DNA of 64,000 bases, taken from assembly GCA_947683625.1 (NCBI GenBank), contig CANTUR010000193.1:1984001-2048000 (forward strand), in the 5' to 3' direction. The notes under the pieces were generated by a model that saw nothing but the letters and a program-made list of their open reading frames with translations, ran no database searches and had not been told where the DNA came from. How positions within the stretch are numbered: position 1 is the stretch's first letter; the number at the start of each line of letters is the position of its first letter. The stretch comes from Mallotus nudiflorus (lineage: Eukaryota; Streptophyta; Magnoliopsida; Malpighiales; Euphorbiaceae). Below are positions 33,473 through 45,326 of this stretch, one piece after another. The position numbers and the translations under genes were made by a program.

Positions 33473-34430
33473 ATGAGGTCTGGTAGGACACATATAATCC
33501 CATTGAGATATGGATTTCTTATAACCAATGATAATGATGTGTTGATTATGGATCAAAGTGAGCCCACATCCTCTCAAGAGGCCATAAATAGTCCTGTCTC
33601 TCAGAAATGGCTAGAAGCCATGAAATCAAAAATGCAATCCATGTATGATAATCAAGTTTGGACCTTGACTGACCCAACTGATGGCTTAAAAACTATTGGA
33701 TGCAAATGGGTTTTAAAAAAGAAAACAAACATGGATGGCAATGTGCATACCTTTAAGGGAAGACTGGTTGCAAAGGGTTTTAAACAAACATATGGTATAG
33801 ACTATGATGAAACCTTTTCACCAGCTGCTATGCTGAAATCTATTCAAATTCTCCTTGCTATAGCTGCATACTATAATTATGAGATATGGCAAATTGATGT
33901 CAAAATAGTGTTTCTTAATGGAAACCTACTTGAGGATGTGTACATGACACAACCATAAGGTTTTGTCAATCCTGAGAATTTTGGAAAGGTATGTAAGCTT
34001 CAAAAGTCCATTTATGGACTGAAGCAAGCATCTCGGAGTTGGAATCTTCATTTTGATGAACCAGTCAAAGAGTTTAGCTTCATTGAGAATGAAGATGAAC
34101 CTTGTGTTTACAAGAAGGTTAGTGGGAGTGCAATTGTGTTTTTAGTGTTGTATCTTAATGACATACTACTCAGTGGAAATGATATCCCTATTTTACAAAA
34201 TGTTAAATCATGGCTAGGGAATTGTTTTTTAATGAAAGACTTGGGTGAAGTTGCTTATATATTAGGCATCAAGATCTATAGAGATAGATATAAAAGGCTT
34301 ATTGGCCTAAGTCAGAGCATTTACATTGATAAGGTATTGAACAGGTTTAGCATGCAAGACTCTAAGAGAGGATTCTTGCAAACATCACATGGCATTAATC
34401 TCAGCAAGACTCAGTGTCCTATGGCATAAG
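33473..34430 (+). pseudogene. pol: copia G reverse transcriptase
   Basis: Blocks in order: WLEAMKSKMQSMYDNQVW, TIGCKWVLKKKTNMDGNV, GRLVAKGFKQTYGIDYDETF, IWQIDVKIVFLNGNL, KLQKSIYGLKQASRSWN and the catalytic box LYLNDILLSGND at 34148-34183, where family LYVDDILLIGND has Asp-Asp; the first Asp is Asn (codon 34157-34159). MKDLGEVAYILGIKI and SMQDSKRGF follow. One stop at 33956 (QPxG, Gln or Glu expected). Otherwise long open frames. Confidence 0.92.
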
Positions 34431-34437
34431 ATAAGTG

Positions 34438-35142
34438 AGATTGCATGAGTAAGATTCCATATGCTTCTGCTATTGGATCTATCATGTATGCAATATTGTG
34501 TACTCGACCTGATGTTTCATATACCTTAAGCACAATGAGTAGATACTAGTCAGACCCAGATGAAAGTCACTGGATAGTAGTAAAAAATATCCTTAAGTAC
34601 TTGAGAAGAACTAAGGATGCATTTTTACTATATGGTGGTAAGGAAGATGAGATAGTTGTAAATGGTTACACGAATTCTAGCTCCAAACTGACAAGGATGA
34701 TTTTTTATCACAATCAGGTTATGTGTTTTGTTTGAATGGAGGTGCAGTGAGCTGGAGGAGTTCCAAGCAAGACACCATTGCTAATTCTATAATAAAAGCT
34801 GAGTATATAGCTGCCTCACAAGCAGCTAAGGAGGCTGTTTGGATCAAAAAGTTCATAACTGGACTAGGTGTTGTTCCTAGTATATCAGATCCAGTGAACT
34901 TATATTGTGATAATAATGGAGCTATAGCTCAAACTAAGGAGCCTAGATCATATCAAAGATCCAAACACATACTCAAGTGTTATCATCTCATTCGAGAAAT
35001 CAATGAAAGAGGAGACATGAAGATTTGCAGAGTACCCACAAATGATAATGTTACTGATCCACTAACTAAGCCTCTTCCACAGCCTAAGCATGAGAGTCAT
35101 ACTAGGTCTATGGGTATTTGTTTTAATATAGATTGGGCCTAG
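34438..35142 (+). pseudogene. pol: copia G RNase H
   Basis: Starts with the RT/RNase H bridge PYASAIGSIMYAILCTRPDV, then ILKYLRRTKDAFLLYGG, a frameshift near 34720, and NGGAVSWRSSKQDTIANSII, AEYIAASQAAKEAVWIKKF, YCDNNGAIAQTKEP, SKHILKCYHLIREI, NVTDPLTKPLPQ. The E (KAEYIA) and D (YCDNN) residues are kept. Ends with a stop at 35142, 14 bases before the 3' LTR. Confidence 0.9.
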
Positions 35143-35145
35143 TGC

Positions 35146-35155
35146 AAGTGGGAGA
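35146..35155 (+). promoter_or_regulatory. polypurine tract of copia G
   Basis: AAGTGGGAGA immediately before the LTR start TGTTAG (35157). Copia F has the equivalent on the other strand at 56853-56862. Confidence 0.8.
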
Positions 35156-35156
35156 T

Positions 35157-36666
35157 TGTTAGTGATATGCATTAGGTCAATCATGTATGACCATGTTTTG
35201 ACTTTATCATTTTATTTAATAAAGAGGCATTTTTCATTATCATTTTATGTTATGATAATTACTTGAATAGTCAATTCCTACTAAGGTCATCAAGTATATG
35301 ACTTGATAGTAAAACCCTTAGATTAAATATGAGTTCTATTCAAATTATCCCTAGTCATAATAATATGTTATGGCTAGTATGATGTTGAATTATGATTATG
35401 TTTTACTAATAATGAATATGAGATATTAAGTCAACTAATAGGTACTTATTTAGGAAATAATGTACTGGATTAACCCATTATGAGAATACTACATAGATAA
35501 TTTTCATAAGTAATTCTCATTATAATAATATTGATTTAGTCCTTTGACCTTGAAATCATAATGGATTTCTACATATCTATTATATATTTTGACACAATCT
35601 AACATTGTCTTTAACATGATGATTAAATAGATTATTGTTGGATATGAAATGTGTTATGTGAGGAATGTGAGTGATTGAGAAGGAATTTGTCCCTCATTCA
35701 ATCTGAGTAAGATATCTATGGGCACCTTGATAAGATAGACTGAGGAAAATGCATGGCCATGCTAAAGTGAATTGATAAAGAGTTATCATTCTCAATCTAC
35801 TTAGAGTCAAGAAATAATATGATTGAATCATATAAGGATGACAGAAACTATGCCTTATATTCAATCAAGATATCACGTGACAAAGGGATTATAATATTTA
35901 TTATAAATTAGGTTATGTCGGATTATTGACTTCACATGACTTGGGTAGTCATAATGTTTTGCTAGAGGCCACTTATGACTTATAGGCCTAAATAGAGAAT
36001 TAAGGCCCACTACCAATGTCATGTGAACCTGCAAGGTCACACACTTAGAAGAAGCCCAAAAATGGATATGGGTTTGAGAAGCCCAAATATGCTCTGTAGA
36101 AATAAATAAATAGCTTATTTATTTATTTAAGGTAAAGGTAATATATTTATTTATTATATTTGATTTAATTTTAAATAAAAGCAGAATAATAATAATTGAG
36201 AAATTACCAAAAGTTATTTTAGTAAGTGAAACCCTAATTACAAGTCTATAAATATGTTATATTCTCTATGGTTTCTCTAACTCAATTATTAGCCACCAAA
36301 ATTCATTTTGCTCTTCATCGAAACACTAAAACATAGAGTTTTTTTTTTCTTGATTTATGAGAAATCAAGAGAAGTGCTAGCAGATAAAGTTTTTATTTTT
36401 AATCAAGGGCTGTTCATGTGGACACTTGTGGAGGACGGATTCTTTTAAAGATGTCTTAATCCAAACTACCAAAATCAAAAGCTCGAGGTAAGGTGTCACC
36501 AGAGTGAACCTCCTCTCTGCCTTCCAACAATCTTGCCTCATCTGTGTTTGTGGTAAGATTTGAAAACCTATTTTTAAATCAATTAATCGAATTACTTAGA
36601 TCTGGGTTAGGGTTTGTAGTTAAAATTTTTAATTTTTGTTGCATTTTTTAATCATGAAACCAAACA
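35157..36666 (+). repeat. 3' LTR of copia G
   Basis: 1.51 kb, aligned end to end with 28111-29605. Starts TGTTAGTGATATGCATTAGG, ends ..AACCAAACA. Followed by ATCATTAG of element C's leader. Confidence 0.9.
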
Positions 36667-37317
36667 ATCATTAGTTGTTAATTTGCATCAACTATTCAAG
36701 CTAAGGTACATGATTCTTATTATTCCTCATGTTTTGAGCTCACATGAAGTAGATTAGAATCATATGGTCATAAGCATAAATTTTCTATAAAAACTAACAT
36801 TACAACATCATTTGATGATAGACACTAGGAAAGTCATGTCATTTATGAATATTATGTCAAACGATCAGTGTTAGGACGAGGATAGCATGCATAGCTTGGT
36901 GGAATCCTAGTGGATATTGCTACTAGTTTATCTACATGAGCTAAGTCAGGGTAAAAGGCTAAGGTTTCATTTACCGAGAATGCCCTCATATGACTAGGGT
37001 TATAGACTCCTATCAGTGAGTCTAGCATTCTTTTGATAAATCGATCACCGCCCTTATTGACTTGGGTTACAGACTCTGGTCAGATAAGTTAAGCAAATGC
37101 ATAAGTAAAGACTAAAGGTGATAATATTGTATCTTCGTCACCCTGTGACTCAAGTGGAATCATGGTGGTGGTGATGTCATTTAGTATTATCGAGGCTTTT
37201 AGGGTCATGTGGTGCATGTGTGAGGTGTAGTGAAAATGAAGTGGTAAGGGGCTCTATACAATTAAGTATTATATAATGAGAAATAGTCATTTTTTAGTTG
37301 ATCCCTCTTACTTAGAA
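36667..37317 (-). other. leader of element C, PBS-proximal piece
   Basis: Non-coding; collinear with A 10511-11109. Joins 28110 when copia G is removed. Confidence 0.75.
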
Positions 37318-37336
37318 GTCCCCAGTGGAGTCGCCA
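37318..37336 (-). promoter_or_regulatory. primer-binding site of element C (tRNA-Arg type)
   Basis: Minus strand TGGCGACTCCACTGGGGAC, one change from the canonical Tat/Ogre site, next to the LTR. Confidence 0.85.
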
Positions 37337-37339
37337 CAA

Positions 37340-39189
37340 TGTGTGACCTACCTCTTTTTTTGGGACTTATTATTTATTTGTTGGACAATGTAATGGGTTT
37401 TTCCATTTTTGAGTGACATGACAACTTTACCAAATAGGGAAAAATGATTGGTCTCAAAGGGATGAGATACTTTTGATTTTATTGAGTAGACATCTAATTT
37501 TTAGAAAATCGAGAAATGAAATGGACAACATCATATCAATAAACAAGTATTGTCCCTACAAAGATTTCTGGGTTTAAGAGATCATGTCTACTTTTTCACT
37601 ATTTGTCATTATATGATATTTGATGCGTAGCTACTAGAACACCCTAGTTTCAGTAATGATATTTTCTATAGCATTCACACATCACATCAGATAATATAGG
37701 AGAATAAAGCTAAAAATTTTGTTACATTTCTTTCCTAATAAAATACACATGAAAAGGAAAAGATTACAGAAAAGTAAATCTAATATGATTGATCTACAAG
37801 AATAACATGATCATTCACACAACTTGCTCAATTTCATGAATAATAGGATGATGATGCATGCTTGTAGTGATTATCTATCCTATGATGATGTATGACGATG
37901 ATGTAAAGGATGCATGAGGTCATCATTGGACCAAGAGCATGATGACTTTATTTTGGGACATGAACTTTTCACTTTATTGGTATTTATGGTGTGATTTCAT
38001 GATTTTAGAAATAGAGGATGCATAATAATGATATAAAATAAGCATAATAAAGCATATATTATTCACGTAGCATGCAAGTTTGCCAGTCTTATCACACAAG
38101 CATAATAGTATTCCCAAATGCTGGTGACAGTAAAATAAAATCCAATGTGATAAAGTAAATGTGCTAAAATGATTATGTAGTCCTCATACTCTACTAAGCT
38201 TGTGTGAGCTTTAAAGCTTTAGCTTCGAGTGATTATTAAGATTTCCTCTTCAAGAGGTTCAAAATGACAATAGAATGATGCTATATTGTATACCTTTGAA
38301 GTGTGCTTTGACAAAGATGAGGCTTGGTTTAGTGGAAAAGGGATCTAACAACCTAAGGGAAAGGCTATGGGAGAGTAAAAACTTTCTGGACAGGGGTTTC
38401 CAAATCCTTCAATTGGACTAATTTTTTAGTGTGTGTGTGTTTCTACTTGCCCCCCTCCAAAATGGGGTGTAAAGGGGTCTATTTATAGAAAAAAATGTTT
38501 AGAATGGGGTGGTATGGGCATGGTCACATGCGTATAAGGAGATTTTTACGTGTGGTCACACACAGTGTGTGCATGGTCACGCACTTGGCATATGGCCACA
38601 CACACATGTGTGCCCTTCGATGTGCACTTGCACCCTCTATGCACTCTCCCCAGGTTTTACGCGTGCTATTATGGAGTTGGTACATAGGGTATTTGGGCCT
38701 TTCAGACTCATTTTTAGAGTCCATTTTACCAAATTGAGCCTTGATTTTAGCAATTGACACCTAGGGGTATTTACGTGCACTTATGAGCAGTACACGCTAA
38801 TACTCGAGTTATGTTGGACCATTTCGGGACCACTTTCGGAGGTTTTGGAGGCTTTTGGATGTGTTTTCGATTTCCGATTTATCAAAATCCATTTCTACTT
38901 TTTCACAAAACTGGGTGTCGATCTAACAAAATGTGCACCGACACAACGAGCTGAGCATTTTGAGAGGCATTTTCTCAAAATAAAACCTCTCGTTGTCCTG
39001 ATAATTTGAACTTCATAAGGTCAGAGCATAACTTAATGGCTCGATGATCGATTTTTCATACTAGTGGGATCAATTAGGTTTTTAAGGTTGCACACTTCAT
39101 AGGTGTTATGAACGAGCAAACTCTAGTCATCTCAGGGATTTGTTTCATCATTGGACCTTTTTGGGGACAGTCAAATTTAAGGTATGACA
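37340..39189 (-). repeat. 5' LTR of Tat element C
   Basis: 1,850 bp, minus strand TGTCATACCTTAAATTTG start, ..GGTCACACA end. Same family as the LTRs of A and the solo LTR K. The promoter zone (38500-38640) has GTGTGGCCA and GTGACCATG repeats. Short frames on both strands at 38495-38760 are by-products of this repetition. Confidence 0.88.
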
Positions 39190-40252
39190 CATATAGCATC
39201 ACATGTATAACATACTAACATAACAAGAAAAGTGTGACATAACATGGCCCATATTTAAGTTGATCTTCATAGGATAATATGAAGATCAAAGGTCAAACCT
39301 AGGTTATTTGACAAATGCAAGATACAACCTTCAATTTAGATCTCCCTCTTCCCATGGACCTCCTTCTTGGTCTCCCACCTTGCATCTCCATACTAGACCT
39401 CCAACTTAAATTTTCATCTTGGATCTTGATTTAAATAACTTGTTGTAATTAAGACAATTCTACTACTATATAATAAAAATAAATAATTACAACAAATAAA
39501 ATGGACTCATAGGCCGCATTTAAAAATTAGAACCTAATAAATAATTAAATAATTAAATCTAATCATATTGGTCTAAGGGCCATGCTATGTATTATGCATT
39601 TCACAATAAACACATACTGCATAATAATTCAATTTACACATTAATTTAATTATTATGTTCAAAAACAAATTGTGTGACAAATCCATGCGGCAGTGCCTCT
39701 AGTAAGGTCTAAGCGGCAATGCCCCCGAAGGTAAACAATTTACCTAAACTTTTTGAATGATTTGTTTTCAAAACCCTAAAACACTAATAATTTAAGTAGT
39801 CAAATGATAGTGTAATTAATCTGTTCAAAATAGATTAAATTTTTTTATTTAAGCAGTCGCCAATTAGAAAACCCTAATTTACTGTAATCATATTATAGTT
39901 TAGTTAATCTGTTCAAAATAGATTGATTTGTATGGTCTATTCAACTCTTAAACAGACTATCCATTGACTAAAATCTACATAGTTAAAATATTCATATTTC
40001 AACATTAAACAAAAAATGAGTTTATTGCTTTATTTAATCATATTAATAAAAAATACTTATATTTTAATTTCTTAAAATAGTATACATAATATAGAAAATT
40101 GTAATTCTATCTACTATTTAATCATATTAAAAACTTATAAAGATTAATCAAATTAATGTTTAATAATTTTTATACAGTTTGAAAAGATTGTCATAAAAAT
40201 AAAACTGTTTGGATAAAATTTTTGAAAACTTCTTTTAAAAAAAGAATCACTT

Positions 40253-40315
<63 letters not shown>

Positions 40316-40545
40316 CACAAATAAATAGAATTACAAGTGGCTTGGATACCACTATTGAGTTATACAATTTAAAGTGCAGTGAAAATTTAAAAATTAATCA
40401 CAAAACCTGAACCAAGATCCATATAATAAGATTAGCTTATTGATTTAGGGTTTTTAAAAACCTTACCACATATGTAAAAAACAAGTAAGAGATGGAAGGA
40501 TGAGAGGAGGTCCACTCAGGTGACACCTAACTAAGGTTATCTTGA
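39190..40545 (-). mobile_element. Ty1/copia relic H: leader, PBS and LTR fragment
   Basis: Minus strand: LTR fragment (40545-40353), primer site TGGTATCCAAGCC (40351-40339), and leader down to 39190, where Tat element C begins. The leader matches copia G 29620-30620 (for example CATAACATACTAACATAA, the GATCTTCAT block and the CGGCAGTGCC words), so H and G are one family. The LTR match ends at about 40545. No coding part remains in the window. Confidence 0.75.
40253..40315. repeat. (CA)n(TA)n microsatellite
   Basis: About 21 CA units followed by about 10 TA units in the leader of relic H, next to its primer site. The homologous position in G has only TATATATATGTGATATATAT. Confidence 0.95.
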
Positions 40546-40867
40546 GATTAATCATGACCTTAATCATGTAAAGGTCAACAAGGTTTTATAGAAATTGCAT
40601 GTAAATAATGAATAAGATAGCAATTCATAAAATAATTTTAAACAAAGATGATACTAAATGATGTTAGTATTCTATACCTATAATAATCTCGGTGTGGTAT
40701 TAGCTCTTTTTTAAGGAATTGAGTTACCACTGTTTTCAAAAATTGGCCCAGTTATTACCTTGGGGGTTGACTCCTCATCTCCACATCATGTCTTTATAAT
40801 ATGATAGTGTGTTCCCTAGAGACTTGAGCTTAAATAGTATAGTAGTTGCTAAAATCTTAGACACGTA
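40546..40867. other. unassigned stretch between two copia relics
   Basis: No coding frame or known element recognised. Presumably more of the copia fragment that becomes readable at 40868. Confidence 0.3.
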
Positions 40868-41019
40868 CTAAACCCTACCATCAACACTTTTGTTGTAGGA
40901 AGCCTAATGTATGTTATATTGTGTACTAGGTTAGGAATTGCAAATGTTGTTGGTGTGACTAGCAGGTTTCAATACAACCCAGGCTTAGACCATTAGATGG
41001 TAGTTAAGGCTATCCTTAA
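40868..41019 (+). pseudogene. pol: copia pol fragment I (RT/RNase H bridge)
   Basis: Plus-strand reading gives TFVVGSLMYVMLCTR, then SRFQYNPGLDHWMVVKAIL, the conserved copia block before RNase H (family: SLMYAMLCTRPD, NPGxxHWxAVKRIL). About 50 codons, cut at 41019 by the end of copia F. It belongs to an older element of which nothing else is visible. Confidence 0.7.
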
Positions 41020-44000
41020 TGTTGGGTTTCCATAATGCAAAACACAATAGAAATTAAAACTTTAACCAAGAAACCCCTTTTACAGGATCTGTATAATTTG
41101 ATTAATTGATTTACTGAGGTTTCCAATGCCTTACCAAGGATAAAAAAGGCATAATTATTAGAAAGAAAAGAGGGGGTTCACACTGATGACATCCTATCAT
41201 AAGCTTTTTTGTATATGTCTTGTTAGATCAAGGTACTACTAATAAAACCACACCCTCTATTGGTATCCATACGAAAAAGGTGACCAAAGCAATATTGGTG
41301 TGCTAACACCTCTATAAAAAAATAATTCTTTTATTTTTATTCTCTCTAAGCATTTTCTTTTTATAAAATAAGTGGAGGAAGAATGAGGAGAATAATAGAT
41401 TACACAAACTCTAAAGAATGAGATGTATTTATAGACATCCAATATAGGGTTTCACTTAGCACTTAATTACCAAAATAGTTTTAGTAAGGCTAAACTTCCT
41501 CTTTTATTTTGATTCAAATTCCATTTTAGCCCATAAATCATAAATGGCTCTAGCAAGACATTTTAACTACCAAAGTTATATGAAGGTCGATAATCTGACA
41601 TAACCTAATCCATAGTGTATATTATTATAGCCCTTTTGTCACATGATATTTTGATTAAACATAAGGCATGGATCCTTATATTGTTTAATCATATTATTCT
41701 TGATCTTAAGTAGACTAATACTAACAATGCTTTATCTAATATTAATAACTCTTTATTAACTCATTATAGCATGTCCATGCATTTCTCTTCATTCTAACTT
41801 ATCAAGGGGCCCATAAATATCTTCTTAAAATAATTAAGGCACAAATTCCATCTTAATCACTCACATTCTGTCATGACCCAAAACAGGGGGCCATGACCAG
41901 TGCTAGGGAACAGGAATTCTTTCAAATCCGAAACCCGTAACAAGCCTTATAAATAAAAGCATGCAATATAATAAAATAAATAAAATATTTGTGTAGCGGA
42001 AATTAAATCTCGAATATAAAATAATAATTTTTTAGCTCACTTTAACAACATAATTCACATCGTATATATAAATAAAAATCTTTTGATACAAGTCTTTAGA
42101 GTAACACTCTGAATTAAAATACTCATACATGCATAAATTCAAATACAACTCTCGATAAAAACAAATATAACTATTACTGCAGTGTCTAGAGTACTAAATA
42201 AAACTCAAGTAAGTAATTTACATAATAAAGCCGGAGCAGAAGAAATCCGGCGGATAGGTCTACTGCTGAGGTCTAAAGAAGAAGACTCTCCTGAAAAAAA
42301 TATCAATGGAAGGGAGTCAGACCTCATTGCGTGTATTGTTATAATATATATACACATATTACTAAATGTCGAATGCAAACAATCATATGTATATAATAAA
42401 TATATATACAGGCATGTAAACACAGATGCCAAAAATCACTTTATATATAATACTGAAAAATATCAGTTTAAGAAGGATCAAATAGAACCCTAAATGATTG
42501 CAACCTTAAATATCAATAGACATCACTCTAGCCATACAGGCTCACTTATTTCCAAATAAATTCACTTAATCCTTATTAATAGTAGACTGGCCCCGAGACA
42601 CTAAGTCGATCGAGCTCCAGCAGTCTAATTGTCAGTGTGATTGGCCCCGAGACACTTAGTCAACCGAGCTCCCATAATCACACCATCAATCACATCACAC
42701 ATCAATATCAAATCAATCAAGTTATGATCCATAAATATGTTAGTAATTTAACCTACAATCTATCGTTGTACCGGTACGTACTCGATCCTAGTGCTGCCCA
42801 TTAGGAAGCACGTTCTATTGATATCCTTCATTAAAAATAACTCAATTCATTCAGAAAATAAATGATGCATGATATCAATTCAAATCAATTATAAAATATA
42901 CCAAAAATAAACCATAATTATACATTGAAAATAAAACATGCATTTATTTAGAAATATACTAAAAATATACCTAAAATATACTTAAGCATTTATTAAATCA
43001 TTTATGCATAATTCATACAATTAAAACATATATGTCTACAACATGCAATCTAAATGCACATGTATACAAAATAATAACTCACACTTGTGCACTCCTCAAG
43101 ATTGATCCGAAGGGCCTGGTCCACTTGACCTCGGTCTCGATGCAACTAACAAATAAATAAATAACATGAAATTAGAATAAATCTAACTTAATTTCTAAAA
43201 ACTCGATCTAGAATTCTAGACATAGAAAAAAATAGAAATTTGACGGAACGTCACGTTTTATGAGAATTCTACCGAAAATTTGGCAAAACCTCATCTGTAA
43301 AATAGACATCTCTTTACTTAAAAAGTAAAGTCGGTCCTGTAAGAAAACACACTTCGAATAGATTTCACATAACCCTCGGTCGGAATCCCAAATTGCAAAT
43401 TCCACCGACCGAGGTCCACAATTCACAAAATATACACAAAATATATTAAAATTCCATAAATACCAAAAATACCCTTTTAATACCAAAATATAGCAAATTA
43501 AATATTTAAACACTAAAAATAATTATTTCACTAATATTTACTTAAAAACCCTAATATTAATATAATATTATTAAAAATCGATAATTCTCGATAAATTCAC
43601 AAATATTAATAGAAATTCATTTTATAAATCCAAATTACTTAATTAGGCCAAAAAAATACTAAAAATTACTAAAAACCCATTTATTTACAAAAATAGTATA
43701 TTATATACAATTTGAAAATAATTTTTGAAAAATAGTTTTAATTAGTCAAAAATAGAAAATAATTTATAAAAATCATTTTTATACTTCAAACAATATTTAA
43801 AACCAATTAACCTTAATATTTAACTATAGTTACTACCAAATTACCAAAATACCCCTAGTATATAAAAATTCACATAATATACTATAAATACTCAAAAATT
43901 CAATAAAAATTATATAATTACTCTAAAATTATTTTCTCAACATATAATTCAATAAAATTAATAATTATACTCAATTAACCAATTAATTTTAACAAAACAC

Positions 44001-44484
44001 ATATATAACCTATATTTCCAAAATTTACTTAAACTAAATAAAAATATAATAATTGCACAAAAATTATCTAAAATTAATTTCAACCACCATAAACACTAAA
44101 AATCACAATTTCACAATTTATTTAATTAATTTATGAAAATTAGAAAATAATAATAAAATAATAAAAAATTAACAAAAATTAAAATAAATTCCAAAAATTC
44201 CATAAAAATTCCAAAGTGTAGATTAAGTTAAGAGAAGCATATTTTGTTAAGGAACTAAGCTTGAATCTCAAAGATCGAAGTTAAAAAAAATGAGAAACAA
44301 AAAGGGCCAAAAATAAAAAATCATTCATAACCAAAATCTAGGCCAAACCAAGTGAAACCAAACATGGAAACACACTCACCGGTGCTCAGGGAAGGGAAAG
44401 AGACCAGCAGTGTCGAAAACGGTGGCTGGAAAGTCGATGAACGGTGAAGGGAAGAGTTTCGGGTTTCTCGGCCAAAACGGGTTG

Positions 44485-44540
44485 TAATATGAACCCTAAA
44501 AGGCATCAACAATGCCTGAATATAAAGAATTCAAGCTAAA
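44485..44540 (+). repeat. inverted copy of element D's LTR terminus
   Basis: TAATATGAACCCTAAAAGG at 44485 runs through GAATTCAAGCTA and is the reverse complement of the LTR end 47473-47529 (also 45270-45326). It lies outside the 3' LTR but inside the target duplication, so it arrived with the insertion. Confidence 0.8.
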
Positions 44541-44543
44541 AAC

Positions 44544-45326
44544 TGATACGAACCCTACCTATAGTAGAGATAGAACGCGCATCCAACTTTGAAATCGTTG
44601 CCCAAGATTGTCAAGATGAGGTTATGAAGATGGAGCTAAACCCCTTGCTTATTAACTTGAAGCAAAATACTTAGCTATTAAAAGATGAACAATCATACAA
44701 TTCTAAGTCTAACCTAGCAATTGTAATGAAAGGTAGATGTGAAACAATTCAAGTAAACTTGCCAAGTTTCAAAAGAATAAAGTTAAGGAAAAACCTCACT
44801 TAATTGAGTAAAATTGTCAAAAATACATTCTTAATTCATCCATAATATATTTAGCCCTTATATAGGCATGTAAACAACCTAACCCTTAAAGGAAAAGGTT
44901 TTCTTCCTTATTCCTAAAGATACATATATAGGAAAATCCTTAATTAAGTTGATTTCCTTCAAAATAGGACAACTAATAACTCATGACAACTCATCTTTGA
45001 AAAGTCAAAATTGACAACTCATTACAACTCATGACAACTAAGTAAAATGACAACTCATGACAACTAAGCATTGAAGCATGCCATGTAACATGTTGACCAT
45101 TTAACCTTGACTTTGACTTGTTGACTATTTGACTTTGACTTGGAATATTCTTGAATCTTCTCACATCTTCTAGAATCTTCATGAATCTTTCTTATTGACT
45201 CCAAAATAGGAAAATAACTCAAAATTTGTCCATATCAAGCTAATTAATTTCAGAATAGGAAATTAAGCTAATTAGCTTGAATTCTTTATATTCAGGTGTT
45301 GTTTATCCCTTTTAGGGTTCATATTA
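44544..45326 (-). repeat. 3' LTR of element D
   Basis: 783 bp, TGATACGAACCCTACC .. AGGGTTCATATTA. The partner 46695-47529 is 52 bp longer through one extra 26-bp unit (GACAACTCATGACAACTAAR-type) and extra TTGACTTTGAC units. Target ends are imperfect inverted repeats. Confidence 0.85.

Larger units (their letters stand above)
28111..36666 (+). mobile_element. Ty1/copia element G, complete by structure
   Basis: Full order on the plus strand: 5' LTR (28111-29605), iMet primer site (29607-29619), leader with GC-rich hairpins, gag, protease, integrase, RT, RNase H, PPT (35146-35155), 3' LTR (35157-36666). 8.56 kb. Integrase before RT identifies Ty1/copia. Inserted in the leader of C. The target duplication is not clear: GATG left, AATC right. 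LTR copies differ at roughly 14 of the first 240 positions by eye. RT and integrase have each lost a catalytic acid, so it cannot move itself. Confidence 0.92.
4584..39189 (-). mobile_element. Tat-lineage Ty3/gypsy element C, split by G and A
   Basis: One minus-strand element in three pieces: 5' LTR, PBS and leader (39189-36667); leader, gag, protease, RT and start of RNase H (28110-22939); end of RNase H plus the second, archaeal-type RNase H (5363-4588). The pieces join in order when copia G (28111-36666) and Tat element A (5364-22938) are removed; both joins were checked against the homologous, uninterrupted stretches of A. Integrase and 3' LTR are absent: homology to A stops at about 4584. 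Without insertions the element is about 8.5 kb. It appears to have inserted in copia relic H, whose leader abuts the LTR at 39190. Confidence 0.8.

Noticed and set aside
33209..33577. 122-codon minus-strand frame
   Set aside because: Shadow of copia G integrase/RT on the other strand; no motif.
38495..38760. Three overlapping frames of about 80 codons on both strands
   Set aside because: They lie in the promoter repeats of the Tat LTR; no motif, not conserved as frames in the other LTR copies.
42182..42493. 103-codon frame repeated as a 72-75 codon antisense frame in both E LTRs
   Set aside because: Occurs in LTR sequence, differs by indels between copies and shows no domain.
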